From assembly GCA_026874595.1 (NCBI GenBank), contig CM049311.1, forward strand, positions 42,287,676 to 42,351,675: a stretch of DNA of 64,000 nt. The letters run 5' to 3'. This document shows, one piece after another, positions 37,657-49,455 of the stretch. The notes under the pieces were generated by a model. It worked only from the letters and a program-made list of their open reading frames with translations. It was not told where the DNA came from and did not search any database. Positions within the stretch are counted from its first letter, which is position 1. Every line of letters begins with the position of its first letter. The position numbers and the translations under genes were made by a program. This stretch comes from Sipunculus nudus. Its lineage: Eukaryota; Annelida; Sipuncula; Golfingiida; Sipunculidae.

Positions 37657-37776
37657 TTTTTTTTTCACACCGTGTCATACTTGCAAGGTGTTACATCTTT
37701 TAAGGTGTTGACATTTTTGGCTTCACTATGCACATAGTGTCTAATGACCTGACCATTGTGTTATCTTCTCTTGTAG

Positions 37777-38475
37777 ATGTACAGCATTTTAATCTCTCAG
37801 GCATCTCTGGATCCTTCACCTGTCATTGTGGAGCGCAGATATTCTGACTTTGACAAGTTGTATAGAAAATTAAAAAAGCATTATCCAGATGCCTTACAAC
37901 ATGTGCCTTTTCCAAAAAAAGTGCTTTTGGGGAACTTTAAGTCTGATACCATAGTTCGGCGAAGCAGAGCATTTGAGCAGTTCCTTACATATGTAGCAGG
38001 AGTAGACAGTGTTTCCCATTCTCAGGACTTAAAACAATTCTTTTATGCAGGGGAACTGATGGATGCTTTCAATTATATCCATAATGGACGTAACAGTGAT
38101 GCCGTAACTCTTCTTGAAAAAGTAGTGCTGGTCCAGCGTAAGTTGCTTGGTGACAGCAGTAAGGAGACTATTGCAACAATGTGTGCCCTTGTGGCAGTTG
38201 CCTCAGCCAGTGAAGAAGAAGACCTTGCCTTCAGCTTTGCAGAAAGTGCTTTAAAATCAATTGGATCTGATACCACTAATGATCATTTAGTACCACTACT
38301 AAAATTGGCGATCCGCTTATGTTGGAAACTTGGAAAGGACAAGCAGGACCTGGAAGCACAGTTACAAGATCTACGAAAAAATGGGATTGACGTCGACAAT
38401 GAGCGGAGTTTAATGCAGGTTGTTGCATCTCCAAAGCTTTCTCCTGATGATAGTGCATCAGTTGCAGATTTTTAA
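37777..38475 (+). CDS. SNX20/SNX21-like sorting nexin, terminal coding exon
   Basis: Opens after acceptor TATCTTCTCTTGTAG and encodes 232 residues. Residues 1-75 complete a PX domain: ERRYSDF (19-25) with the phosphoinositide-binding arginine, proline loop VPFPKK (43-48) and RRSRAFEQFL (61-70) with the second conserved arginine. Residues about 80-205 form the helical TPR-like (PXB) domain of SNX20/SNX21: DAFNYIHNGRNSDAVTLLEK, then HLVPLLKLAIRLCWKLGKDK. The tail ends ADF-stop. In vertebrates these proteins act on endosomes; SNX20 handles PSGL-1. The ATG at the exon start is internal, because the PX domain begins in the exon at 21678. SNX20 and SNX21 cannot be told apart here. Confidence 0.93.
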   Translation: MYSILISQASLDPSPVIVERRYSDFDKLYRKLKKHYPDALQHVPFPKKVLLGNFKSDTIVRRSRAFEQFLTYVAGVDSVSHSQDLKQFFYAGELMDAFNYIHNGRNSDAVTLLEKVVLVQRKLLGDSSKETIATMCALVAVASASEEEDLAFSFAESALKSIGSDTTNDHLVPLLKLAIRLCWKLGKDKQDLEAQLQDLRKNGIDVDNERSLMQVVASPKLSPDDSASVADF

Positions 38476-38546
38476 TGAACAGTTTCTAAGAGATATTTGT
38501 TCAACGATTAAACCTGTCTCAGTTAACGATATTTCAGTTTATACAA

Positions 38547-38556
38547 AATAAATAAA
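38547..38556 (+). promoter_or_regulatory. Polyadenylation signals of the SNX gene
   Basis: Two overlapping AATAAA hexamers (38547 and 38551) lie 72-81 bases after the stop codon, suiting a short 3' UTR. Confidence 0.7.
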
Positions 38557-39359
38557 TTATGCATTTGTTTAAGTTTTCGTGGCCATCATACTATCCCTTT
38601 TTTTAGACAGTTTGGCATGAATATGGCTTGTTTTTTTTTTTCTAGGACAGGTTTCAATAGGCCTAGATGTTATGGGCTAAGTTCACTGGGTTAGTCTCTA
38701 ACATAAGGTGCTGAGATAGACCTTTCTTGAAATAATGCAAATTTCTCCATATTTTTTGGGAAACATGGAAAATGACCGCCTTTAGGACACAATTTACATC
38801 GTTCCTAACACTTCAATTAAGACTACAAAACCAGACTGTTCGAAGGCATGACCACAGAGTTTGCACATCAACGATATAGAGCCACCACTGTCAAGTACAC
38901 TATACAGATTTTGCATGACACATTTGAAGTTCAGATCACAGTGTGACATCATGAGTAGTCTTGATGCTCCTACTTGGTAACAACAAGCTCATTTTGACTT
39001 GTTTGGTCTAAAGAATGGAATAATTTGATGACTTTAAATATATAATTATTAATTGGGTACCCATATTTGATAGGCATTAAACATGCAACTTTTCCTTGAT
39101 AAATACGTATGTACAGTGACATATATAATTAGACAGTGAATGAATATTCCATATTTTTAGAAGAGGGAGAGCTTGTAATATATTTATTAAAGTTAACTGG
39201 CAAATTTCTATAGGTATTGATTATATTTCAAATGAGAAAATAAAAAAAAAGAAATGTCAGAGTATGTCTCAGATTATTTATTTTTGTTCAGTTGAGCAGG
39301 TCTAAGCAGCCAAGAATATTTTTATCATAGAGAGATAAGTCTTTTTTCATGAATGGACA

Positions 39360-39361
<2 letters not shown>
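38557..39361. other. No gene recognised
   Basis: AT-rich sequence downstream of the SNX gene, with no repeat match noticed and no open frame of interest. Confidence 0.4.
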
Positions 39362-39419
<58 letters not shown>

Positions 39420-39420
39420 T
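39362..39420. repeat. (AT)n microsatellite
   Basis: About 29 AT dinucleotides with a single ATAC interruption near the end. Confidence 0.98.
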
Positions 39421-39548
39421 AGTGAGAACTGAGAAGAAATGTAATATGAAGCACTTTCTGTGAACACAAAAAACAATATTGTTTTAGTATTGTTCAGTCA
39501 AGTGCTGAAAATATATTTATATTTAATGTCATTTATTAGAGTGCAGAA

Positions 39549-39700
39549 TTTATGGAAATGTCAGTGTTATCAAATCCATGCATACAGACAAAAACATTTC
39601 TGTACATATTAATGACCAGATTGACACTAAAGGATATTATGTATCTGTTGGGGCAAAGCAAGGGGATCCTTCACACACACATTGTGCAGGATTCTTGTAT
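39549..39700 (+). pseudogene. LINE reverse-transcriptase fragment
   Basis: The + frame reads VIKSMHTDKNISVHINDQ, then YYVSVGAKQGDPSHTH. The pattern (L)I.SMYTD....V..N.Q....F.V..GVKQGDPLSP is the RT segment just before the F/YADD block. The usual LSPTLF is lost after GDP. It is a short relic unrelated in position to the LINEs at 47-57 kb. Confidence 0.6.
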
Positions 39701-40784
39701 TTTTTGCTATATAACCATATATTATTGAACAGTTTGGTGGCGGTGAAACAATTTGTACTCATTGTTCTCACATTGTACTTGCAAGGCTTGCGGTGTTAAT
39801 TTCTGCTTTACACCCCTGGTGTAAAATATCTTCAAGAGAGAGTAAAACAAAAGTCAACATGGTTAGATCATGCAGACTTATTTTGAAAAAGTTCCAGAAT
39901 GGACTATTCATCAGGTGTTATCACCATTAAAGTAAAGGGTTGTTTTAGTGGCATTATTATCAGCATACAAAAACAAGGGACCTTTGGGTCATAGCACTCT
40001 GCTGAAATTGATTTTGTTGATATTTGTATAAAATATGGCGGTCGTGTTGACTATGCACTATACATGAAAGATACAGGAGCCTCTCATGAACAAATATTTG
40101 AAAAAGTATCTGTATTCATATATTTGACTGTAATATGCTTGCAGAAAATACCCACTGGGAATGTAGGAAGCCCGGTAAATGACAGAATACGGAAGGAAAT
40201 TGAGATGAGCTGAAGTATGGTAATATACATTTCATCAGCTAAAATAAAACGCTGTATAAATAAAATGTTCCTTTTCCAAATGGAAATAAACTAAATTTCA
40301 TAAGCATGTTGAAGCAAGCCAATTAGGTATACATTTTACTGTGTAGTAAATAATAACTAGGTGCACCCATGGAAATCCACGGTTCCATGGGATAAATCGC
40401 TTTGTAATGCGCTGGTAGGGACTGAATGTCGCATATTTTTAATCCGATGCTTTTTCGCAGGGACTGTTGTTCATGATGTAAAGATAACTTGCGCTGTAAT
40501 TCTCCAGGAAACAACATCCCCTAAAAAGTCAGCAAAGAATGGCAAATTATGCTATTCAAGAAATAGGGCACACGAATCTTCCGTGAGAATGATTTTTTCT
40601 TCCGATTAACATGGACACGACATCATCATTGCCGGAGTGATGGCGATTGCATATTTATAAGCCATCTATTCTGTGAAAATAATTTGAAGAAATTATATGA
40701 CGATATATAAGGAAATGGATATGAAAGATAAGTTTGTATAATTGAAGCTCAAAGGACATCACGGAAAACGACGTTTTTTAGTTG
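39701..40784. other. No gene recognised
   Basis: Unassigned sequence without repeat matches elsewhere in the window. Open frames at 40323-40517 (-) and 40361-40609 (+) overlap and neither resembles a known family. Confidence 0.35.
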
Positions 40785-40997
40785 TCAATGGATGGAAGTC
40801 TTGGGTATGATAACAAACATGTCATTGAAAGCTCTTGACAAATAGACTCCTACAGTATTAAATGCTTGTCCTGAGCTTTGTTGGTTGTCACCAGGTTGAT
40901 CGTAAACTGATGATGCTCCCAGAAAAACGGCAGGTTTACATCTTTCGGTGTAAGTCCGTGGCAAAGAAATAACTTCAGCTTTGGTTCGTTGCTTTGT
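40785..40997 (-). CDS. Possible terminal exon, unrecognised product
   Basis: On the minus strand a good acceptor (TTTATTTTACTTTAG, ending 40998) is followed by 70 open codons in phase 0 and TGA at 40785. The predicted peptide includes LPRTYTERCKPAVFLGASSV, YDQPGDNQQSSGQ and RAFNDMFVIIPKTSIH. Composition is protein-like and the region is not repetitive. No clear polyadenylation signal was seen. The overlapping minus frame at 40975-41229 would be intronic under this model. I do not recognise the family, and chance is quite possible. Confidence 0.2.
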   Translation of the reverse strand, partial: TKQRTKAEVISLPRTYTERCKPAVFLGASSVYDQPGDNQQSSGQAFNTVGVYLSRAFNDMFVIIPKTSIH

Positions 40998-41229
40998 CTA
41001 AAGTAAAATAAACGCAAAATGGTAAATCCGGATTTTCAGAATATTTGTAGCGGGTAAGCGTAAAACCGTATGAACAATCCTTTAAATTTTTGAGGTAATC
41101 AGATTCAACATAATGTATTTTTTTTTTCTTATAATCCATTATGACAAAAGAATAATTCCTTTGTCCACATGTAGAAGCCGCCCATGCTTTTGCATCTGTT
41201 CTGCCACGCGCCAGATGAAACCGGGTCAC

Positions 41230-42594
41230 TGAAGACGTGACGGTGCATGTTTATACATAATAAAAGTGTACACTTGAACACATGAATGATATGGAGATTC
41301 AATAGGAGCTTTTTTGAGGCTTCGACTGCAGAATCTAATTTGTTAATAGAATCCCTGTCAGTTAAAGATGTACTGGTAATATATTTTCATGTTTCATAGT
41401 CCCTGGTGATTTAGGATCCTTAAAACAGATGTGTGCACCACTCCGCCCCTAATAACCAACGTTGTTTAAGTTGCAGGGCTTTGAACAACCTTAAATAAAA
41501 CATAACTTGGATTTCTATTGAAACCACGGTTATAATCGAAAGATAATTATGAAAGTATAGCAATCAATATACATGTAAACCGATAAAGTCAACCGGTGGT
41601 CCTGTATCTAGTCGTAGTATTTGAAAACATTGAAAACGATGTCTTGTGGTCTTTGTTTTGAATTAAAAAGCTTTACTTCCTGTTGAACAGAAGCAGCATT
41701 ACACATCATTATGCATAGGACTGGCTGGCCAGTGCTAGACAACAGCAATCGTAGTCAGATCAGATAATAATGAGGTGTTACTAATCACCCCATCCTCTGG
41801 GGACCCATCAATGAATTTTACTCTTGGTTGAAATGGATTGAGTGCTTGCCCTGTAAAGCACAAAAATAGGGATACCTATTTGGGGAATATTAAATTGATT
41901 AATTATGCAGTTTAATAGGGCATAATCCCGCAAAATAAAAAACAAACTTATTCTAGGAGAGCGGACATCCGATACATGTGGCTAATTTCGAAGGCCATAT
42001 CAGAACGGAAGTAGGTAAACCTTTGTATAGAAAACAATAACTAATTAATATGGACAATAAGCACCCGTGGAAAACATTCCGTGCGCCACGAAACATAATC
42101 GGCACCAAAAAAATTATTGATTTTAATACGGCAGTTGTATAATATGTTAGTAAATATGACATAATAGTGCAAGTTATCCCTCCTGCTCAGACTGCTATCG
42201 CTGAAAGAAACGGGAAATCTGCCACGCGTTATGAGAATGATACATTCACGGGTAAATTATATATCGGGTGATTCAGAAAAAAATGTCCCGAACTGTACGT
42301 AGGGGTTAATAATTTTATAAATACTGCATGTGAGGTGATGGTATTTGGTGTGTTGAAAGATGTAAAGAATATGGATATGTCTGTAAAAATCCATCAGTCC
42401 ATAAGGTCACCGTCCTGACTTATTATATCCAGTCCTGGGTACTGCATGTTGCACCTGGCGGTCCATGTCATTCGGGTATAGGTCATAGGGTACAGATGTG
42501 ATGGCCTTATCGGTAACCGTTTCTCATCAAGTTTGTCATTAAAGTTTGTCATGAAAAGATTTAAGTCTTTTGTCAATCTGTGCATTCAAGGCAT
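41230..42594. other. No gene recognised
   Basis: Unassigned, apparently single-copy within the window. Short open frames at 41953-42162 and 42394-42585 (both minus) have no recognisable domain. Confidence 0.35.
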
Positions 42595-43184
42595 TTTTAG
42601 CTCAGTTGACTATTAGTCATCTGAGCTGTAGTCGTCGTCCGTTAGACTGGCAGATTTTGAAACCGTTAGACCTACGAATCCAAAATTCGGCATACTGTTA
42701 GATGTCCCCAAGATCTCCTACCAAACCAAAATCTTGGTCATTGCGGCTTCATTCCATTGAGAAATTAAGGAAAAACCTCAAATTTCCATTAAAAACCTAT
42801 TATCACACTTCAGGACTGTCTAATATCAAAACCATTTACCTGTTTTTCTTAATATTTATCAGGAGTATTCTCCTATATATTTCCTATATACCTGCCAAAA
42901 ATTAAGACTGTTAAGTGTTATTTCTGTCATTTATGGGCTTGCACATATTGGACTATAAAAGATCAGGACAAATATTTGCTCACGTAACATGATATTTTTT
43001 AGGCTAGAGACTTTTTTCCAAGTATTTAACTTTGTTTAATTAAGATTCAATTGTATACCCAAAATTAGATCTGAATTTTGTAATTTTTATTAAGTTATAA
43101 GCATAAAAATAAAATCAGTACTTTAAATTTTGCCAACTTTGAACATGGCACGTTTTTTTCTGTGAGTACTGTTGATTTAATTGT

Positions 43185-46100
43185 ATCCCCAGACAAAGTC
43201 GGGGATACTATGTTTTCATACCGGTCCCGCCACCGCCGCCGCATATAAATCTTGTTGGCGCGATAACCCAAAAATTATTTCACGGAACTCTACCAAACTT
43301 GGTATATGTATAGATATGGGTAAGAGGACGACGCCTATTTAAAATGAGGTCACGACCTTTACTAGGAGAATGTCCTTGACCTTGAATAGGTCCAATTCAC
43401 ACAAAATCACACAAATTCTTTAATATCTCAAGAAATCTTGCATGGATTTATCCATAAATCAAATTGATGGAAGATCATGGATAGGGTTGTCATGTTCCAG
43501 AAACGGGTGGCGCCACCTATTATTCTTTACTTGTTTTCGTGCCGTTTAATACCCCCAAAATTGCCACCTTACAGTACTGTGAGCATTATAAGTCAAAAAC
43601 TAATGGACAGATTTCTTTTATATTGTGCATATACATAGGTATGGGTTATGGGATCATGCTTATTTAAATTGGGGTCATGACCTTTCCTATGATAGTGGCC
43701 TTGACCTTAAATATTGCCATATATGGTGAAAATCACACACTTCTTATGTGATATCTCCAGTTTTGATAGCCATATGGATTTCAAACATGACATATGTATG
43801 GCCCACCGCTAAAGTAAGAACCCTATAGGTTCTAGGGTCATGAGGTCAAAGGTCAAGGTCACTGGACTGGCATTTTAAAAGATACTGTGGATGCATTTTA
43901 AGCCAAACTTTCATCCCAGGTCTGCCATCTTGAATATATAGCTCACTTGCCAATAGTGGATGATCCATATAAATTTTGGGGTCACAAGGTCAAAGGTCAA
44001 GGCCACAGGAGCTATCTGTCCAAAAATTAGTTTCTGGATGATAATTCCTGCTTTTATTGATGTAATGATTTCAAACTTGACTTATATATCTCCCATTGTA
44101 AAAGCAAGACCCAAATTGATTTTGGGGTCATGAGGTCAAAGGTCAAGGTCACAGGACACATCTTTAAAAAGATTGTGGATGCATTTTCAGCCAAAAATTT
44201 CATCTCAGACCTTTCATCTTGCACATATAAGTCATCTGCCAATAGACGAAGACCCCTATCAATTTTGAGGTCAAAGGTAAAGGTCACAGGAGCCATCTGT
44301 CCAAAAATTAGTTTCTGGATGATAATTCCTTCTTTTATTGATGTATGGATTTCAAACTTGACTTGTATTTGACCCATTGGAAAAGCAAGACCGGAATTGA
44401 ATATGGGGTCATGAGGTCAAAGGTCAAGGTCACAGGAAACCTCTTTAAAAAGATTGTGGATGCATTTTCAGCCAAACAATACATCTCAGATCTTTCATCT
44501 TGCACATATAGTTCTCCTGCCAAGAGGGGTCTTATCTTGCACATAAAGTTCACCTGCCAAGAGTGGAAGACCCCTATCAATTTTGAGGTCACAAAGCTTT
44601 TATTGATGTATGGATTTCAAACTTGACTTATATATGTCCCATTGGAAAAGCAAGACCCAAATTGATTTTTGGGTCATGAGGTCAAAGGTCAAGGTCACAG
44701 GACACATCTTTAAAAAGATGTGGATGCATTTTCAGCCAAACATTTCATCTCAGATCTTTCATCTTGCACATATAGTTCACCTGCCGAGAGAGGAAGAACC
44801 CTATTAATTTTGATTTCACAAGGTCAAAGGTGAAGGTAACAGGAGCCATCTGTCCAAAAATTAGTTTCTGGATGATAATTCCTTCTTTTATTGATGTATG
44901 GATTTCAAACTTGACTTGTATTTGATCCATTGGAAAAGCAAGACCCGAATTGATTTTGGGGTCATGAGGCCAAAGGTCAAGGTCACAGGACACCTTTAAA
45001 AAGATTGTGGATGCATTTTCAGCCAAACAATTCATCTCAGATCTTTCATCTTGCACTTATAGTTCACCTGCCAAGAGTGGAAGACCCCTATCAATTTTGA
45101 GGTCACAAGGTCAAAGGTGAAGGTCACAGGAGCCATATGTCCAAAAATTAGTTTCTGGATGATAATTCCTGCTTTTATTGATGTATGGATTTCAAACTTG
45201 ACATATATATGTCCCATTGGAAAAGCAAGACCCAAATTGATTTTTGGGTCATGAGGTCAAAGGTCAAGGTCACAGGACACATCTTTAAAAAGATGTGGAT
45301 GCATTTTCAGCCAAACATTTCATCTCAGATCTTTCATCTTGCACATATAGACTTGTATTTGACCCATTGGAAAAGCAAGACCGGAATTGAATTTGGGGTC
45401 ATGAGGTCAAAGGTCAAGGTCACAGGAAACCTCTTTAAAAAGATTGTGGATGCATTTTCAGCCAAACAATACATCTCAGATCTTTCATCTTGCACATATA
45501 GTTCACCTGCCAAGAGGGGTCTTATCTTGCACATATAGTTCATCTGCCAAGAGTGGAAGACCCCTATCAATTTTGAGGTCACAAAGCTTTTATTGATGTA
45601 TGGATTTCAAACTTGACTTATATATGTCCCATTGGAAAAGCAAGACCCAAATTGATTTTTGGGTCATGAGGTCAAAGGTCAAGGTCACAGGACACATCTT
45701 TAAAAAGATGTGGATGCATTTTCAGCCAAACATTTCACCTCAGATCTTTCATCTTGCACATATAGTTCACCTGCCGAGAGAGGAAGAACCCTATTAATTT
45801 TGAGTTCACAAGGTCAAAGGTGAAGGTCACAGGAGCCATCTGTCCAAAAATTAGTTTCTGGATGATAATTCCTTCTTTTATTGATGTATGGATTTCAAAC
45901 TTGACTTGTATTTGATCCATTGGAAAAGCAAGACCGGAATTGAATTAGGGGTCATGAGGTCAAAGGTCAAGGTCACAGGAAAACTTTAAAAAGATTGTGG
46001 ATGCATTTTCAGCCAAACAATTCATCTCAGATCTTTCATCTTGCACATATAGTTCACCTGCCAAGAGTGGAAGACCCCTATCAATTTTGAGGTCACAAGG

Positions 46101-46745
46101 TCAAAGGTGAAGGTCACAGGAGCCATATGTCCAAAAATTAGTTTCTGGATGATAATTCCTGCTTTTATTGATGTATGGATTTCAAACTTGACTTATATAT
46201 GTCCCATTGGAAAAGCAAGACCCAAATTGATTTTTGGGTCATGAGGTCAAAGGTCAAGGTCACAGGACACATCTTTAAAAAGATGTGGATGCATTTTCAG
46301 CCAAACATTTCATCTCATATCTTTCATCTTGCACATATAGTTCTCCTGCCAAGAGAGGAAGAACACTATCAATTTTGAGGTCACAAGGTCAAAGGTGAAG
46401 GTCACAGGAGCCGTCTGTCCAAAAATAAGTTTCTGGATGATAATTCCTTCTTTTATTGATGTATAGATTTTAAACTTGACTTGCATATGTCCCAATGGAA
46501 AAGCAAGACACAAATTGATTTTGGGGTTATGAAGTCAAAGGTCAAGGTCACAGGACACATCTTTAAAAAGATCAAGGTCACAGGACCACCATCTTCAACA
46601 AGATTGTGGATTGTTAGATGGAAGAAACAATAAATATGCCAAGTGTCAGTATATGCTGCTAAAAATGGGGGTCTGTTCTTGTAGGGGGGGGGGGCTACTA
46701 TGTCTGGGGATACACTGGCACCTGCGGTGCCAAGAAATGTCTAGT
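43185..46745 (+). mobile_element. B2: Helentron-like element (family B), expanded satellite
   Basis: Ends are nearly identical to B1: 5' hairpin TATCCCCAGAC-AAA-GTCGGGGATA; 3' run of 11 G (46684-46694), GTCTGGGGATAC, hairpin TGGCAC-CTGCG-GTGCCA and CTAGT (46741-46745). The first ~600 bp matches B1 almost base for base. The array (43840-46600) is longer, with about 18 GGTCAAAGGT cores, and 44340-44810 is duplicated at 45350-45800 with the same internal rearrangement (a truncated unit ending AGAGGGGTCTTATCTTGCAC), showing block duplication. Confidence 0.88.
43840..46600 (+). repeat. Expanded array of nuclear-receptor-type direct repeats in B2
   Basis: Half-units of ~145 bp alternate: type 1 has ATGAGGTCAAAGGTCAAGG then TCACAGGACACATC or TCACAGGAAACCTC; type 2 has ACAAGGTCAAAGGTGAAGG then TCACAGGAGCCATC. 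Type 1 carries perfect DR1 plus TCAAGGTCA. Repetitive open frames on both strands arise from the array. Confidence 0.8.
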
Positions 46746-47162
46746 TTTTACAGCATGTAAACATGCATATTTAATTTGATTAAATCTAAAATTTGAAAAT
46801 AAAAACTTTTTTTTTTTTTTTTTTTGGATGCCTCAGAATATTTTCTCTTTTTTTCCAATGATTTTCTTTTCATCATCGACATCACATGAACTAATGAATA
46901 TATAATGTTACAAAAAGTCATACCTGCAGTGTTCGGTACGTATTATGATATCAGTGACATGTAATAGAATAAACTCACAATTTACATTCAATATATATTT
47001 AGAAAAAATTAACATTAAACCTTAATGTCTGAGAAGATAATAGAATATGCAACTCAACTTCAACTCAACTTCAACCGGATGCTAACATATTTCCAGCGAA
47101 TATGAACACAATAAAACAAAACTGGGTAATTAAACCTTGAACATTAAGCAGTTGGAAGGTAT

Positions 47163-47970
47163 TCAAGTGATTTGGTTTAAAAGGATTTTGTTCCATTTAT
47201 ACAGATGATTTTGCATAACATTATTGTTCTCTGCCACCTTACGCTCAAACAGTTCCATTTTTTGCACATGCTTCTGAAACAATTGTAAGGTTGGAGTGTT
47301 CATGTCATTTCGATAGTTGAATATTACAAACTTATAGATTAATAGCAACGTGTCAGTAAGGCTTTTATTCTCATAATGTTCTGCACAACCTGTATAAATT
47401 AACGACTTGCACATATCTGGCATCACAACTCCAGTATCTACAGCCCATTCAGATATCTGTTTATAGAACGAAAGACTCACAGTGCATTCACAAAATATAT
47501 GTGTAATAGTTTCTTCTTCATTTGAACAATACGAGCATTTATTTGTGTCTATTATTTTCCATTTATACAATTTTTCGTTTACCGATAAAATGATATGAAG
47601 AATCCTGTACTGGAATTGCCTTAAATACATATCAAGCGAGACAGAATAAATATGATTTACTGCTTGCTTCCACGTGTTGTTTTGGTTCAACATAGTTTCT
47701 ACTTTTTCTTTATTTGGTGGATCACACACCTTTTTTTGGCACAGTTTTCCATACAGCCATTTAAAATCCAAATTACTGGCATCTAAAACCACTTCTTCTA
47801 AGGAAAGAAAACTTCCCATAACATCAATTTCATCCGCTTTGTCTGGTATTTTGTTATTCTTTATCACACATTTCCATTCCGTCGGTATCGCATGCATAAT
47901 AGAAAGATAGTGAATATAACATTTATTGTAATATTTTGAGCCAGGCGGTAAAATATCTGCTAATCGTCGT
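47163..47970 (-). pseudogene. L1-like ORF2, C-terminal zinc-finger region
   Basis: Frame 47897-47163, open back to about 47970 in the reading PGSKYYNKCYIHYLSIMHA, so a one-base shift separates it from the RT frame. It includes LRQFQYRILHIILSVNEKLY then KCSYCSNEEETITHIFCEC, the C..C ... H ... C cluster typical of L1/Tx1 ORF2 C-termini. Stop at 47163-47165. Confidence 0.85.
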
Positions 47971-49455
47971 TTAGTTCCAATTTTTTAAACAATTGGAATA
48001 TATATTTTATACAAAGGTCATTCAGAAACTTATTATAAACCGTCTTACCTCCAACCTGAATATATTTATTGTTCCATAGCTGCTGTAAACATATATCTAC
48101 AACTCCTTTTGGGCTTTTTGAAGTAAAATAAGCCCATGACTTCAAACAATGATAATAAAATTTTGTCATTTTTCCTTCAATTAATCCCGGATCGAAATTT
48201 GCATCAATATTATCTATGCCCCCGATATTTCTGAAATACAAGTTTGGGATCGAAGCAAATTTTGTTTTTGTTAAATTCTTTAATCTGCAAATCCACATAA
48301 TTCTCTGACTATCTAATATTGTTTCTATATCAGGTAATTTTAAACCTCCACTTTCCATATCACTGATTAATACTTCGTATTTAATTTTTGGTTTTCTTCC
48401 ATACCATATAAATTCAACGATGCAACTTTTGATTTTTTTAATGAATTCTTTCGGTGGCTCTATAATATTAAGAACGTACAAAATCTTGGTTATACCCAAT
48501 GATTTTAACAGTGTGTTTCTTCCAAAAATTGTTAGGGCTCTCTTTCTCCAGGAGTTTAATACCGTTTTCATCTTCTCATACACACTTTCAAGATTTAATT
48601 CATATGACAATTTCTCGTTATATGTATAATATATTCCAAGTATTTTTATTGCCTCATTATATAGATCCACATATTTAATACCAATGGTTTTATTTTGTTT
48701 GGTCTGTCTGCTGCCAATGTGTGCATACTCACTTTTCCCATAATTTATTTTAACTGAGGACACATTGCCGAACTCCTCCAATAATTCAAGAACAGCACTC
48801 ATAGAATCAAGGTCTTTCAGAAAAAAAGTGGTATCATCAGCAAATAAACTAAATTTAATTTCGCAGTTGTTAATACGAATTCCCCTCACTTTATCTGATT
48901 GACGAACCGCTATGGCCAGGACTTCAATAACAAGCAAGAAAAGGTATGGAGCTAAAGGGTCTCCCTGACGGGTACCTCTTTCTAAGTTAAAATAACCCGT
49001 TGTATATCCATTATTAATGACACAGCTTTCCAAATTTGTGTGTAATATTCGTATCCAGGAGAGAAAACCATCACCAAATCCAAAAATTTTAAGGGTGGTA
49101 TATAGAAACACATAATCAATCGAATCGAAAGCCGCTGCAAAATCAACGGCTAACATAATTGCTTTATACCTAAAATTCAAAGAGTAATCTAATATATCAT
49201 TAATAAGATGAGAGGTATCTGATATTTCCCTGTTTTTTATAAATGCAGTCTGTTCCTCGCCAATTAGTTTTGGTAAAATTTTCTGTAATCTCTTAACTAA
49301 TATTTTACTTACAATTTTAACATCGACATTAACCAAACTTATTGGTCTCCATGACGACATATATCTGTCATCTTTTCCCTTTTTTCTATGAGTTTAATTA
49401 CAGCTTGTCTTTGACTGGCTGTTAATGATCCGTTAGAAATACTGCTGTTCAAACA
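47960..49455 (-). pseudogene. L1-like ORF2, reverse-transcriptase domain
   Basis: The open frame 49360-47960 begins SSWRPISLVNVDVKIVSKIL and holds EEQTAFIKNREISDTSHLI, LAVDFAAAFDSID, RGTRQGDPLAPYLFLL and the catalytic FADDTTFF: the L1/Tx1 RT order. Upstream (49455-49385) NGSLTASQRQAVIKLIEK is in another frame, so a one-base shift in the AAAAAGGG run near 49383 breaks it. Further upstream the CR1 element interrupts the gene, which resumes at 54711. Confidence 0.9.

Larger units (their letters stand above)
21794..37776 (+). other. ~16-kb SNX intron
   Basis: It runs from donor GTTAGT (21794) to acceptor TATCTTCTCTTGTAG (ending 37776). Nearly all identifiable content is repeats: a minisatellite, LINE relics, and elements A2, A3, A4, D2, D3, C and G. 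Phase is 0. No coding exon was recognised between the two. Confidence 0.75.

Noticed and set aside
37777-37779. ATG at the SNX exon as the translation start
   Set aside because: The PX domain would lack its first strand, a splice acceptor directly precedes the ATG, and the missing strand is encoded in phase by the exon at 21678.
39288-39476. Open frame with a tyrosine-isoleucine run
   Set aside because: It is the translated (AT)n microsatellite.
44054-46513. Many similar open frames of 60-117 codons on both strands (for example MDFKLDLYMSHWKSKTQIDF and MAPVTFTFDLVT types)
   Set aside because: They repeat with the ~145-bp satellite of family B, occur on both strands, and change with each unit's mutations; they are by-products of the array.
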